From Bog-159 sp963709155 (GTDB taxonomy: Bacteria; Acidobacteriota; Terriglobia; Bryobacterales; Bryobacteraceae), in the NCBI GenBank assembly GCA_963709155.1, contig CAVPVD010000005.1:620001-684000 (forward strand): a DNA stretch of 64,000 nt, given 5' to 3'. A program made the translations under genes and the position numbers. Within the stretch, counting starts at the first letter, position 1. Every line of letters begins with the position of its first letter. The notes under the pieces are model-generated. The model saw only the letters and a program-made list of their open reading frames with translations, was not told where the DNA came from and did not search any database. Shown here one piece after another: positions 30,247 to 38,916 of this stretch.

Positions 30247-32403
30247 ATGCGACTTTATCGATCTATATTCGTGCTCGTTTTCTCCGCGCTGGCGTGGGGA
30301 CAGACCGCCCAAACGCAAAAAGTGAAGGGGCCATGGCTGGACAAAACGCTTTCGCCGGACAAGCGCGCCGATCTGTTGATACAGCAGATGACACTGCCGG
30401 AGAAGATCCAACTGGTGCACGGCACGGGTTGGGGCGCACTCAAGCCCGGTGAGCCGATACCGCCGGGATCGAATGAAGGCGCCGGATTCGTCCCCGGAAT
30501 CGATCGATTGGGGATTCCCGCCATCAACCTGGCCGATTCCGCCGTGGGCGTGAGAATGGCCGCGGTCGAGAGCCGTTATGCCACGCTGCTTCCCTCCACG
30601 CTCGCCGCGGCGGCCAGTTTCGACCCTCAAGCGGCCTATCTGTACGGTTCGGTCATCGGCCGTGAGCTGCGCGACCAGGGCTTCAATATGTCAATCGGCG
30701 GCGGCGTGGATCTTATCCGCGAGCCGCGCAACGGACGCAATTTCGAGTACGCGGGCGAGGATCCCATCCTCGCCGGAATCATGGTGGGCCAGCTCATGAA
30801 GGGCTTGCAGGCACAGCAGGTGATGGGCGATATCAAGCACTATGCGTTCAACGATCAGGAAACCGGGCGCAACATCCTGAACGTGAGGCTGGACAAGCGC
30901 TCCATGCGCGAAACCGATCTGCTGGCGTTTCAGATCGCGATAAAAATCGCAGAGCCGGCGGGGGTGATGTGTTCGTATAACAAGGTCGATGGCGATTGGG
31001 CCTGCGAGAACGACTACCTGCTGAACCAGGTATTGAAGAAGGAGTGGGGCTTCCAGGGTTGGGTGCTTTCGGACTGGGGCGGCACGCACTCCACTACGAA
31101 GGCTGCCATCAACGGGCTGGACCAGGAGATGCCCGGCGGCCGTTTCTTCGGCGCGCCGCTGGAGAAAGCGGTGGACAGCCGCGAGGTGCCCGAGGCGCGG
31201 CTGAACGATATGGTGCACCGGATTCTGCGCAGCATGTTTGCGTGCGGCGTGATCGACAATCCGCCCGTACGCAGCGTCGTGGATCCTTTCCAGGGGCTGG
31301 AGGACGCGCGGCACATCGCGGAGGAGTCCATCGTACTGCTGAAGAACGAGGGCGGCTTGCTGCCGCTGAACGCCGCGCGCGCGGGATCCATTGCGTTGAT
31401 CGGGTCGCATGCCGACGTGGGCGTGCTCTCGGGCGGCGGTTCGGCGCAGGTGGATCCGCCGGGAGGAGACGCGGTCAGCCATCATAAGGGGGGCTCGCCG
31501 TGGATGCACCCGGTCTGGTTCCCGTCTTCCCCCTTGAAATACATCCGCGCACGCGCGCCGCAGGCCACCGTGGAATTCAACGACGGCACGGACCTGGCAG
31601 CCGCCGCCAAACTGGCGAAAGATTCGCAGGTGGCCATCGTGTTCGTGAACCAATTCATGAGCGAGGGCCGGGATGCGCCCACGCTTTCCCTGCCCGATAA
31701 TCAAGACGCCCTGGTCAGCGCCGTGGCGGCGGCCAATCCTAATACCATCGTGGTGGTCGAAAGCGGCGGGCCGGTCTCCATGCCTTGGGCCGGAAACGTG
31801 AAGGGCGTGCTCGAAGCCTGGTATCCGGGGATCGGGGGCGCGCAGGCCTTGGCCGGGATCCTGTTTGGAGACGTGAATCCATCCGCGAAGCTGCCGGTTA
31901 CTTTCGCCAGGAGCGACGCGGATCTGCCGCACCCCACGGTACCGGGTATCGATCTTAAGCCCGCCAATCACCCCCCGCCCTTCGAGGTCGACTATACCGA
32001 GGGTTTGAAGGTGGGTTACAAATGGTTTGAAGCCGAGCACAAAGAGCCTCTGTTTCCTTTCGGATACGGTCTTTCGTATACAACCTACGCCTATTCGGCT
32101 TTGAAGGCCGACGGCGGCGCGCACACGGTCAGCTTCAGCGTGAAGAACACCGGCAAGCGGGACGGCACCGAGATCGCCCAGGTTTACGCGATGCTCCCCA
32201 CCGCGGCGGGCGAGCCTTTCAAACGCCTGGTGGGGTGGGAAAGGGTTTCGCTCAAGGCCGGCGAGTCCAAGCTGGTGAGTCTGCCACTCGATCCTCTGTA
32301 CCTATCCATCTTCAATACCGATAAGGATGGATGGGAGTTGGTGGCCGGGGACTACAAAGCATTCGTCGGACCGTTGACTGCGGCTTTCCGCATGGGCGAC
32401 TGA
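30247..32403 (+). CDS. Secreted GH3 beta-glucosidase/xylosidase
   Basis: A 718-residue enzyme with N-terminal signal (SIFVLVFSALAWGQ). The GH3 N-terminal barrel shows QMTLPEKIQLVHG, ADSAVGVRM, SIGGGVDLIREPRNGRNFEY and IKHYAFNDQETGRN, with the nucleophile Asp in GWVLSDWGGTHS (residue 276). The C-terminal alpha/beta sandwich follows (ESIVLLKNEGGLLPL, ALIGSHAD), then a fibronectin-III-like cap (FPFGYGLSYTTYAYSAL ... WELVAGDYKAFVG). It hydrolyses terminal beta-glycosides of plant-derived oligosaccharides outside the cytoplasm. Alone on its transcript or with the small secreted protein 32 nt downstream. Confidence 0.92.
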   Translation: MRLYRSIFVLVFSALAWGQTAQTQKVKGPWLDKTLSPDKRADLLIQQMTLPEKIQLVHGTGWGALKPGEPIPPGSNEGAGFVPGIDRLGIPAINLADSAVGVRMAAVESRYATLLPSTLAAAASFDPQAAYLYGSVIGRELRDQGFNMSIGGGVDLIREPRNGRNFEYAGEDPILAGIMVGQLMKGLQAQQVMGDIKHYAFNDQETGRNILNVRLDKRSMRETDLLAFQIAIKIAEPAGVMCSYNKVDGDWACENDYLLNQVLKKEWGFQGWVLSDWGGTHSTTKAAINGLDQEMPGGRFFGAPLEKAVDSREVPEARLNDMVHRILRSMFACGVIDNPPVRSVVDPFQGLEDARHIAEESIVLLKNEGGLLPLNAARAGSIALIGSHADVGVLSGGGSAQVDPPGGDAVSHHKGGSPWMHPVWFPSSPLKYIRARAPQATVEFNDGTDLAAAAKLAKDSQVAIVFVNQFMSEGRDAPTLSLPDNQDALVSAVAAANPNTIVVVESGGPVSMPWAGNVKGVLEAWYPGIGGAQALAGILFGDVNPSAKLPVTFARSDADLPHPTVPGIDLKPANHPPPFEVDYTEGLKVGYKWFEAEHKEPLFPFGYGLSYTTYAYSALKADGGAHTVSFSVKNTGKRDGTEIAQVYAMLPTAAGEPFKRLVGWERVSLKAGESKLVSLPLDPLYLSIFNTDKDGWELVAGDYKAFVGPLTAAFRMGD

Positions 32404-32435
32404 CCCTACGGAACAGATCCCGCGCGAATCTCGTT

Positions 32436-32828
32436 ATGCAGGTTATGAAAGCGCTGATCTGCCTTTTGCTGTTGACGGGATTGACGTTAAGCGCCGGCGA
32501 ATTGGCCGGCAAATGGAGCGGCAGGTTCGATATCACCAACTCGGCCGGGGAAACCAAGGAAGACTCGGCGGTAATGACCCTGAAGATAGACGGAGCCAAG
32601 GTTAGCGGTACCGCCGGCCCGAACGAGGACCAGCAATGGACCATCCAAAATGGCAAGCAGGAGGCAGGAAAGCTGACTTTCGAGGTGGCTCCGGAAGGCG
32701 ACGGGAACAGCGGCCGGATCGTTTTCGACCTGGTGTTCGACGGCGACACCCTTCGCGGGAGCGCGGCGGGAACGGGCGACAACGGCGAAAAGATGTCCGC
32801 CAAAGTGGACTTGAAGCGCGCAAGCTGA
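32436..32828 (+). CDS. Small secreted beta-barrel-like protein (130 aa)
   Basis: Signal peptide MQVMKALICLLLLTGLTLSA, then ELAGKWSGRFDITNSAGETK, VMTLKIDGAKVSGTAG, GKLTFEVAP, IVFDLVFDGDTLRGSAAG and MSAKVDLKRAS. The strands with G-x-W and alternating D..L.G..pattern fit small eight-stranded barrels often annotated as hypothetical in acidobacteria. ATG 32436 and ATG 32445 are equally possible. A GC stem (gcccc/ggggc, 32835-32848) follows its stop. Function unknown; may accompany the glucosidase. Confidence 0.7.
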   Translation: MQVMKALICLLLLTGLTLSAGELAGKWSGRFDITNSAGETKEDSAVMTLKIDGAKVSGTAGPNEDQQWTIQNGKQEAGKLTFEVAPEGDGNSGRIVFDLVFDGDTLRGSAAGTGDNGEKMSAKVDLKRAS

Positions 32829-32834
32829 AAGGCC

Positions 32835-32865
32835 GCCCCACGCGGGGCAACGGGCGCGCTATACT
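32835..32865 (+). promoter_or_regulatory. Hairpin and minus-10 box ahead of rpmH
   Basis: A 5-bp GC stem (GCCCC-acgc-GGGGC, 32835-32848) without a T run lies after the previous stop. Then TATACT at 32860-32865 sits about 18 nt before rpmH. No clear minus-35 lies at 17 nt. The pair probably ends one unit and starts the rpmH-rnpA-yidD-yidC unit. Confidence 0.4.
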
Positions 32866-32882
32866 AGTTAGCTTGGAATAAA

Positions 32883-33032
32883 ATGCCGAAACGTACCTTT
32901 CAACCAAACAATCGTCGGCGCGCGAAGACGCACGGCTTCCGGACCCGTATGGAAACCAAGAACGGGCGGGCTGTCCTGGCGCGGCGCCGCGCACGGGGCC
33001 GCCACAAACTCACGGTCAGCTCCGAGAGGTAA
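32883..33032 (+). CDS. rpmH: Ribosomal protein L34
   Basis: A 49-residue basic protein, MPKRTFQPNNRRRAKTHGFR then TRMETKNGRAVLARRRARGR and HKLTVSSER: the invariant L34 sequence, component of the large subunit. A GGA ribosome site is 7 nt upstream. The final codons overlap a GAGAGG that is placed to serve rnpA. It begins the conserved rpmH-rnpA-yidD-yidC-jag-mnmE cluster; dnaA is not next to it here, so this is not necessarily the replication origin. Confidence 0.98.
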   Translation: MPKRTFQPNNRRRAKTHGFRTRMETKNGRAVLARRRARGRHKLTVSSER

Positions 33033-33034
33033 GC

Positions 33035-33391
33035 ATCCCTGGCTTCACGAAACGCTTCCCGAAACGTGTACGTCTGTTGCGATCCACGGATTTCCGCAGA
33101 GTTTACGATAGGGGGTCCCGCTTTTCGAGCCCCTTCTTTGCGGCGTTCTGCGTGCGGGAGCCGCAGGCCAACGGGCCGCGGATCGGTTTCACTACACCGC
33201 GCGCGCTCGGCAAAGCGGTGTCGCGCAACCGTATCAGGCGGCGTGTGCGCGAAGCGGTGCGCCTGCATCTAGAGCAATTGAGTCCAGAGTGGTCAATCGT
33301 TTTCAATCCGCGGCGCAAAGCGATGGAAGCCCCGTTTCCGGACCTGGAACGGGAGATCCTGCGTCTCTTTCAGCGGTGCAGTGGGTCGTGA
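33035..33391 (+). CDS. rnpA: RNase P protein component
   Basis: Protein subunit that positions pre-tRNA for the RNase P RNA. The core motif GFTTPRALGKAVSRNRIRRRVREAVRL is clear. The family N-terminus (FPKRVRLLRSTDFRRVYDRG) is also present in frame, but no ATG or GTG precedes it. In-frame codons from the rpmH stop are AGC ATC CCT GGC TTC, and the first standard start, TTG 33077, lies within the conserved block. ATC at 33035 stands 5 nt after GAGAGG, an ideal ribosome site, so initiation at AUC is proposed and used here; TTG 33077 is the conservative alternative. The stop overlaps the yidD start as GTGA. Confidence 0.9.
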   Translation: MPGFTKRFPKRVRLLRSTDFRRVYDRGSRFSSPFFAAFCVREPQANGPRIGFTTPRALGKAVSRNRIRRRVREAVRLHLEQLSPEWSIVFNPRRKAMEAPFPDLEREILRLFQRCSGS

Positions 33392-33585
33392 TCGGAGTCT
33401 TGCGGTTTTATAAGCGATGGCTCTCGCCCCTGCTGCCTTCCGCTTGCCGGTTCTATCCGACCTGCTCGGAATATATGATGCAGGCCGTCGCGAAGCACGG
33501 TGTACTACCCGGCGTTTGGATGGGGACCAAGCGCCTGGCGAAGTGCCATCCATTTCACGCGGGTGGCGTTGATCCCGTCCGGTAA
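33388..33585 (+). CDS. yidD: YidD membrane-insertion factor
   Basis: A 65-residue protein starting at GTG 33388, which overlaps the rnpA stop. RFYKRWLSPLLPSACRFYPT CSEYMMQAV is the family signature (Y....SP..P..CRF.PTCS.Y), followed by GTKRLAKCHPFHAGGVDPV. YidD is a small peripheral inner-membrane protein that assists YidC insertion. An earlier in-frame start inside rnpA is possible but unnecessary. Confidence 0.95.
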   Translation: MIGVLRFYKRWLSPLLPSACRFYPTCSEYMMQAVAKHGVLPGVWMGTKRLAKCHPFHAGGVDPVR

Positions 33586-33596
33586 ACACAAAAAGC

Positions 33597-35378
33597 ATGG
33601 CAGAACCTAATAGCGGCGGAACGTCCGGCGGCCCGGAAAAACCCAAAGAGCTGTCCATGGAGTTGCGGCTCCTGCTCGCGTTCATTCTCATGGGCGTCGT
33701 CCTGTTTCTGACGCCGTATTTCTACAAGACGGTAACGCCGCCGGTGAAGAAGACCGCCCCGGCGGCGGCGAAGGTCGAGCCTGCGCCGGTCGCGCCCGCC
33801 GCGCCCGCCGTCGTTTCACCGCCGCCCGAAGCGGCCGCGCCCACCGGATCCCAAAGCGCCGCGCCGCCGGTGGCCGCGCAGAAGGAAGAAACGTACACCA
33901 TCGACACCGACCTTTTTCAGGTCACCTTCAGCAATCGCGGCGGCGTGGTGAAGAGCTGGCTGCTGAAGAAATACAAGGACCATAGCGGCGCGCCGCAACA
34001 GTTGGTGAACACCTCATCGCACACCGATCCGCCCGCCGCGCTCTACTTTCCGTCGCAGAAGCCCCCGGTGGACCTGAACCAGGCGCTCTACGAAGTGAAC
34101 ACCGATCCCGCCGGCCTCACCATCAGCTTCGAGTATTCGAATGGAAAAGTCGTGGCGCATAAGTCCTTTCAGTTTCGAAAATCCAGCTATCTGCTGAATG
34201 TTTCGACGGAAGTGACCGATGGCGGCAATCCCCTGCCGCACGAAATAGAATGGCGGGGCGGGTTCGGCGATATGGCGGTCTCGAATCCAGCCGGCGATCA
34301 GCAGACGCTGTACTTCGATGTGACCGAGGCCAAGCTGAAGAAGAACGGCGCCAAGGCCGCCAAAGACGGCCCCGTGACGGTGACCGGCAACTATTCCTTC
34401 GCCGGCGTCGAAGACAAGTATTTTGTGGCGGCGTTCCTGCAGGAACGGCCCGCGCAGACGGTTTCGCTGGTGGAGCAACGCAGCCAGCCCACGGCCGTCG
34501 CTATGACCACTTTCAGCGACAGCGAGTCCACCCCGCGGGAGACCAAGCAGGTGCCGTTCGCCGGCGCAGCCGTGGGCGATGGCCCTTCGAATCACTTCTC
34601 GTTGTACGTCGGCCCGAAGGACATCGATATTCTGCATGCCGTAAATCCCAAGCTGGAGCAAGTTGTCGATTTCGGCTGGCTGAGCATCCTGTCGAAGCCG
34701 TTGTTCGTGGCGGTGAACTGGATGGCCACCCGCGCCGTTCACAACTACGGCTGGTCCATCATCCTGGTAACTGTCGGCCTCAATTTCGTGCTGTTTCCCC
34801 TGAAGATCACCAGCATGAAGTCGATGAAGAAGATGCAGGCGCTGCAGCCGCAGATCACCGCCATCAACGACAAGTACAAGGGCATCGGCCTGCGCGATCC
34901 TAAAAAAGCGGATCAGAACCAGGAAGTGATGGAGTTATACAAGAAACACGGCGTGAATCCCATGGGCGGCTGCGTTCCCATGCTGCTGCAGATTCCGTTC
35001 TTCATCGCGTTCTATAAGGTGTTCTCGGTATCGGTCGAAATGCGCGGCGCAAGCTGGCTCTGGGTGACCGACCTTTCGCAGCCCGAAACGCTGGCCATTC
35101 ACCTGCTGCCCATCATCATGGTCGCCAGCCAGTTCGTGATGCAGAAGATGACTCCTACCACCACCGGAGGCGACCCCAGCCAGCAGAAGATGATGCAGTT
35201 CATGCCCCTCATGTTCGGTTTTATGTTCTATAACCTGTCGAGCGGGCTGGTATTATACTATTTGACCAGCAACCTGGTGGGCGTCGCGCAACAGTGGTTC
35301 TTCAATAAGACCTCGCTGGCAAGCGTGGCGGCGCAATCTGTACAGCCGCTTAAAAAGAAAAAAGAGGGCAGGAAGTAG
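33597..35378 (+). CDS. yidC: Membrane protein insertase YidC
   Basis: A 593-residue Gram-negative-type YidC. TM1 is near the N-terminus (LLLAFILMGVVLFLTPYFY), then a Pro/Ala linker, a large periplasmic domain (about 95-355: LFQVTFSNRGGVVKSWLLKK, FAGVEDKYFVAAFLQ) and the conserved C-terminal core (about 385-575: HNYGWSIILVTVGLNFVLFP, QPQITAINDKYKG, GGCVPMLLQIPFFIAFYKVF, FMFYNLSSGLVLYYLTSNLV). It inserts and folds inner-membrane proteins with or without Sec. The basic C-terminal tail (KKKKEGRK) can contact the ribosome. It lies 11 nt after yidD. Confidence 0.97.
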   Translation: MAEPNSGGTSGGPEKPKELSMELRLLLAFILMGVVLFLTPYFYKTVTPPVKKTAPAAAKVEPAPVAPAAPAVVSPPPEAAAPTGSQSAAPPVAAQKEETYTIDTDLFQVTFSNRGGVVKSWLLKKYKDHSGAPQQLVNTSSHTDPPAALYFPSQKPPVDLNQALYEVNTDPAGLTISFEYSNGKVVAHKSFQFRKSSYLLNVSTEVTDGGNPLPHEIEWRGGFGDMAVSNPAGDQQTLYFDVTEAKLKKNGAKAAKDGPVTVTGNYSFAGVEDKYFVAAFLQERPAQTVSLVEQRSQPTAVAMTTFSDSESTPRETKQVPFAGAAVGDGPSNHFSLYVGPKDIDILHAVNPKLEQVVDFGWLSILSKPLFVAVNWMATRAVHNYGWSIILVTVGLNFVLFPLKITSMKSMKKMQALQPQITAINDKYKGIGLRDPKKADQNQEVMELYKKHGVNPMGGCVPMLLQIPFFIAFYKVFSVSVEMRGASWLWVTDLSQPETLAIHLLPIIMVASQFVMQKMTPTTTGGDPSQQKMMQFMPLMFGFMFYNLSSGLVLYYLTSNLVGVAQQWFFNKTSLASVAAQSVQPLKKKKEGRK

Positions 35379-35381
35379 ACC

Positions 35382-36035
35382 TTGAATCCTCGCAAGTATT
35401 CGGTATCTTCGGTGGGTCCGCGTATCGGGCAGTTTCTGCGTCCTTGTCTGGAGCAGGCAGGCTTCCGCATGGACTACGAAATGGCAGACGGAGAAGCTAC
35501 GGACGACGACTTTGAGACGCCGGACGTGGTTGTGAAATTCAGCGGTCCGGACGTGGAGTATCTGCTGGCCAACCGCGCCGAACTCCTGCTGGCCCTGGAG
35601 CACGTAACCATGGAGGCGCTGCGCATGCCCTCCGAGGACCACTCGCGGATTTCATTCGATGCGAACGACTATCGTGCGTTGCGCATCGAGGAGTTGCGGA
35701 TGAGCGCGGCAGTGGCGGCCGAGAAGGTGAAGCACACGGGCCAGCCGTTCCGGTTCAATCCCATGAATAGCCGTGAGCGCCGCGTTATCCATCTGGCGTT
35801 GCGGAACGAAACTACATTGCGCAGCGAGTCCAGCGGATCGGGCGGTTACCGGCACGTGGTGGTCTATCCGGCGGGCATGGCGAGCCTGCCCGATCCTCCG
35901 CAGCCGGCTTTCGTACGGCGCGACGGTCCTTTCGACGGAGGCCGGCGGGACTCAGGCGGGGGACGCGATCGAGGCGGCCCCGAGAGGGGCGGCCGTCCGC
36001 AACGCCGCGGCGCACGGGGCGGACCCCGGCGGTAG
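35382..36035 (+). CDS. jag: Jag/KhpB-like R3H RNA-binding protein
   Basis: A 217-residue protein starting at TTG 35382 with the ribosome site AGGAAG inside the yidC end. A KH-like domain comes first (VVVKFSGPDVEYLLANRAEL, then LLALEHVTMEALRM) and is followed by the R3H domain (NSRERRVIHLALRNETTLRS, ESSGSGGYRHVVVYP), with the R-xxx-H motif RERRVIH. A 40-residue Arg/Gly-rich tail, RGG-like, may add RNA binding. The N-terminal Jag_N domain is absent, as in many Acidobacteriota. KhpB-type proteins bind mRNA with KhpA; here it sits in its usual yidC-mnmE context. Confidence 0.9.
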   Translation: MNPRKYSVSSVGPRIGQFLRPCLEQAGFRMDYEMADGEATDDDFETPDVVVKFSGPDVEYLLANRAELLLALEHVTMEALRMPSEDHSRISFDANDYRALRIEELRMSAAVAAEKVKHTGQPFRFNPMNSRERRVIHLALRNETTLRSESSGSGGYRHVVVYPAGMASLPDPPQPAFVRRDGPFDGGRRDSGGGRDRGGPERGGRPQRRGARGGPRR

Positions 36036-37388
36036 TTGAACCTTACCGATACCATCGTTGCGATTTCCACCCCCGCGGGACGGGCCGGGCTGGGTGTAGT
36101 GCGGCTATCCGGACCCCGCGCGAAAGAAATCGCCTCGAGGATACTGCGGTTCGCCGGACCGCCGGATTGGCGGCCGTGGTCTTGCCAGCTCGCCGAACTG
36201 TGCGACTCCGATGGGCAGGCCGTGGACCAGGTGGTGGCGGCCTTCTTCGCCAGCCCGCGCTCCTACACCGCGGAGGACGTGGTCGAGATTTCCTGCCATG
36301 GCGCGCCCGTGGTGCTGAGGCACGCGGTGGCGCGGGCCATCGACGCCGGCGCGCGGCTCGCCGAACCCGGGGAGTTCACCCTGCGCGCGTACCTGAACGG
36401 CCGCATCGACCTGCCGCAAGCCGAAGCCGTACGCGATCTGATCGATTCCACGACGGTTTACCAGGCGCGCGTGGCGGCGCAACAGGCCGGAGGCTCGGTG
36501 TCGCGCCGCATCGCACCTTTGAAGGAGCAGCTTCTGGAATTGATCGCGCTGCTCGAGGCGGGCATCGACTTCGCGGAGGATGACATCAGCGTGGCGCCCG
36601 CGGCGGAGATCCTGCGGCGCCTGAATCCGGTCAGATCGGGCATTTCCAGGCTGGCGGAGAGCTTCGCGTTCGGCGGGCTGGTGCGCGCGGGCCTGACGCT
36701 GGCGATCGTAGGGCGGCCCAATGTCGGCAAGAGCAGCCTCTTCAACCGGTTGCTGGAGCAGGACCGCGCCATCGTTACGGACATCCCCGGTACCACGCGC
36801 GATGTGGTGTCGGAGGATGCCTCCATTCATGGCATTCCGGTAAAGCTCTTCGATACGGCCGGCATTCGCGCGGGGCAAGGCCTGGTGGAGACCCTGGGCA
36901 TCGAGCGCAGTTTCCAGGCCATGGCGGATGCCGATCTGACGCTGGTAGTGGTGGATCTATCGGCGCCGCTTGCGGAGGCCGACCGGGAACTGATGTCCCG
37001 AGCCCGCGAACAAGGCCGCTGGCTTCTGGTGGGCAACAAATGCGATCTGCCGCGCGAGGCGGAGCCCCTGGAGGGGATGCAAGCGGTTTCGGCGCTGACG
37101 GGCCAGGGAATCGACGCCCTGCGGGACGCGGTGTTCCGGGCGGTGGCGCCGACCGAGGGTGGGGAGATCGAGACGGGCTTCATCACCAGCCTGCGGCATG
37201 AGCGGTTGTTGCGGGAAGCGCTCGCATACCTGGAAAAGGCCGCGGCGGCGGTGGCGGAGAAGATCCCGCACGAGATGCTGCTGCTGGATCTCTACGGTGC
37301 GCTGCGGCCCATCGATGCCATCACCGGCGCGACCACGGCGGACGATATTCTCAACCGCATTTTCTCGACGTTTTGTATCGGAAAGTAG
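36036..37388 (+). CDS. mnmE: tRNA modification GTPase MnmE
   Basis: A 450-residue protein starting at TTG 36036 right after the jag stop. The N-terminal tetrahydrofolate-binding domain shows TIVAISTPAGRAGLGVVRLS and the C-rich helical FTLRAYLNGRIDLPQAEAV. The inserted G domain shows P-loop GRPNVGKSSLFNRLL, switch TDIPGTTRDVV, DTAGIR and NKCD. The C-terminus ends FSTFCIGK, the catalytic CI(G/V)K. With MnmG it makes the cmnm5 modification on wobble uridines of tRNAs. All key residues are present. Confidence 0.97.
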   Translation: MNLTDTIVAISTPAGRAGLGVVRLSGPRAKEIASRILRFAGPPDWRPWSCQLAELCDSDGQAVDQVVAAFFASPRSYTAEDVVEISCHGAPVVLRHAVARAIDAGARLAEPGEFTLRAYLNGRIDLPQAEAVRDLIDSTTVYQARVAAQQAGGSVSRRIAPLKEQLLELIALLEAGIDFAEDDISVAPAAEILRRLNPVRSGISRLAESFAFGGLVRAGLTLAIVGRPNVGKSSLFNRLLEQDRAIVTDIPGTTRDVVSEDASIHGIPVKLFDTAGIRAGQGLVETLGIERSFQAMADADLTLVVVDLSAPLAEADRELMSRAREQGRWLLVGNKCDLPREAEPLEGMQAVSALTGQGIDALRDAVFRAVAPTEGGEIETGFITSLRHERLLREALAYLEKAAAAVAEKIPHEMLLLDLYGALRPIDAITGATTADDILNRIFSTFCIGK

Positions 37389-37402
37389 CGTGCCGCCGCG
37401 GC

Positions 37403-37820
37403 TTACGGCACCGGGACCGACTGAATGAGAGCGTCCAGGCGGCCTTGCACGCTGGAGAGTTCCTCCACCGGCATGCGCGCTACGAAGGCGACGCGGCTTT
37501 CCGGTGCGCACATAGTCGGCGATCGCGCTGAGCGCCGGCCGCCCGCCGATTGTAGTGTTCTGCACTCTGTCGGTGCGGAAGGCGTATCCCTCGAAGTTAT
37601 ACGGTGGCGATGACGTTTGTTATAGTGTCTCGCACCAGGACAGTATGGGCGCCTTGGGAGGCGGAAGCGTGGCTCACCAGGGCCAATCGGGCGGCAACGT
37701 GAACTGCACGCCCGTCTTGTCGCGATACACGTTGTTCTCCAACGCGCCCGGCGATTGGGCGTATGCCGCGTGGATCAGCGCAACAAAGGCACAAACGAGG
37801 AATGTCTTGACCCTATACAC
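37403..37820 (-). pseudogene. Decayed secreted protein, relative of the TPR/stress-type gene at 55.7 kb
   Basis: The start is intact: GTG 37820 with GAGGAAGT upstream, signal peptide VYRVKTFLVCAFVALIHAAY, then VYRDKTGVQFTLPPDWP. After this the frame stops. The second frame reads PLVSHASASQGAHTVLVRDT up to VIATV; the third reads YNFEGYAFRTDRVQNTTIGG, RPALSAIADYVRTG. Back in another frame, ESRVAFVARMPVEELSSVQG and RLDALIQSVPVP run to the stop at 37403. The pieces in order match the C-terminal domain of the 55731-56648 gene (NRTGVELTAPAEW, then GGQQALSAIADY), with its middle missing. At least three indels; the product is certainly broken. Confidence 0.75.
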
Positions 37821-37839
37821 ACTTCCTCTCTTCTGGCGT

Positions 37840-38916
37840 TTAGGACGCCGGGCCGCGTCCGCTGGTTACACTGCCGAGGATGACCGGATGGCGGGCGCCG
37901 GTGGCCGCGGGCAGGTTGGATGGCTTGCCGCGCCAGGTCTGGTAAGCCAGGATGGCGAAGGCGATGGCTTCCTTGGCATCCACATCGATGCCATAGTCGG
38001 CGGAGGTGGCCAGCGGCACTCCGGGCAGGAAGGCGGCCAGATGCGCCAGGATCTGGTGATTGTGGGCGCCGCCTCCCGAGACGATCAATTCGGTGGGCGC
38101 GAAGGGGGCAACGGCGAACGCAATCGTCGCGGCAGTGAGCACTGTGGCGGTGGCGATCAGATCGGGGAGCGGCAGGCCGGTCTGCCGCAAGCGCGCGACG
38201 AATTCCGCGCCATATTGCTCCCGGCCGGCGGATTTGGGCGATTTTGCGCGGTAATACGGATCGGCCACCAACTCGTCGAGCAGCGGCCGGTTCAGATTGC
38301 CTTGGGCGGCGATGCGGCCGCCACGGTCGAATGTCCGGCGTCCGCCGGTGTATTCGCCCACCAACGCATCGATTACCATGTTTCCGGGGCCGGTATCGAA
38401 CGCGATGCCCGAAGGGATCAGGGTGATATTGGCGATGCCGCCAATGTTGAGGGCGACGCGGGTGCGGCGCGCGCGGCCGAACAGGAAGCCATCGACGTAG
38501 GGGACCAGCGGCGCGCCCTGGCCTCCGGCGGCGATATCGCGCGTGCGGAAATCGGAGACGACCGGCGTTCCGGTGCGTTCGGCGATGACGGCCGCTGCGC
38601 CGATTTGCAGGGTATGGGCGCCGCCTTCGTGATAGATGGTCTGGCCGTGGCAGCCGATCAGCTCAACCGGGCCATAACGGCGGCAGGCGCGCTGCACGGC
38701 GCGGGCATACAACTCGCCAAGCTGGAAATTGAGGCGCGAGATTTCGCGCGTAGTCGTGGTGGCGTTCGAGACGGCCAAAATGGCGCGGCGGATTTCTTCG
38801 GCATACGGCGTCGATTGAAAACCGATTGTGGAGACGCGGCGGTGGCCGTGGATTTCGACAATGGCTACGTCGATGCCATCGAGCGACGTGCCGCTCATGA
38901 CGCCCGCTACACGCAC
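37840..38916 (-). CDS. anmK: Anhydro-N-acetylmuramic acid kinase
   Basis: A 358-residue kinase that opens the 1,6-anhydro ring of anhMurNAc and phosphorylates it to MurNAc-6-phosphate in cell-wall recycling. Motifs: MSGTSLDGIDVAIVE at the start, IGCHGQTIYH, VSDFRTRDIAAGGQGAPLVP, LNIGGIANIT, FDTGPGNMVID and the C-terminal ELIVSGGGAHN. The start is GTG 38916, overlapping the mutS end by 10 nt. The 1,6-anhydro product of the flagellar-locus lytic transglycosylase would feed it. Confidence 0.95.
   Translation of the reverse strand: MRVAGVMSGTSLDGIDVAIVEIHGHRRVSTIGFQSTPYAEEIRRAILAVSNATTTTREISRLNFQLGELYARAVQRACRRYGPVELIGCHGQTIYHEGGAHTLQIGAAAVIAERTGTPVVSDFRTRDIAAGGQGAPLVPYVDGFLFGRARRTRVALNIGGIANITLIPSGIAFDTGPGNMVIDALVGEYTGGRRTFDRGGRIAAQGNLNRPLLDELVADPYYRAKSPKSAGREQYGAEFVARLRQTGLPLPDLIATATVLTAATIAFAVAPFAPTELIVSGGGAHNHQILAHLAAFLPGVPLATSADYGIDVDAKEAIAFAILAYQTWRGKPSNLPAATGARHPVILGSVTSGRGPAS

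Noticed and set aside
30691..32124. Leftward 477-codon frame opposite the GH3 enzyme
   Set aside because: Arg/His/Gln-rich shadow of a catalytically intact GH3 gene.
32829..37388. Replication origin next to rpmH
   Set aside because: No dnaA or dnaN neighbour and no cluster of DnaA boxes noticed; rpmH-rnpA-yidC synteny alone does not prove an origin.
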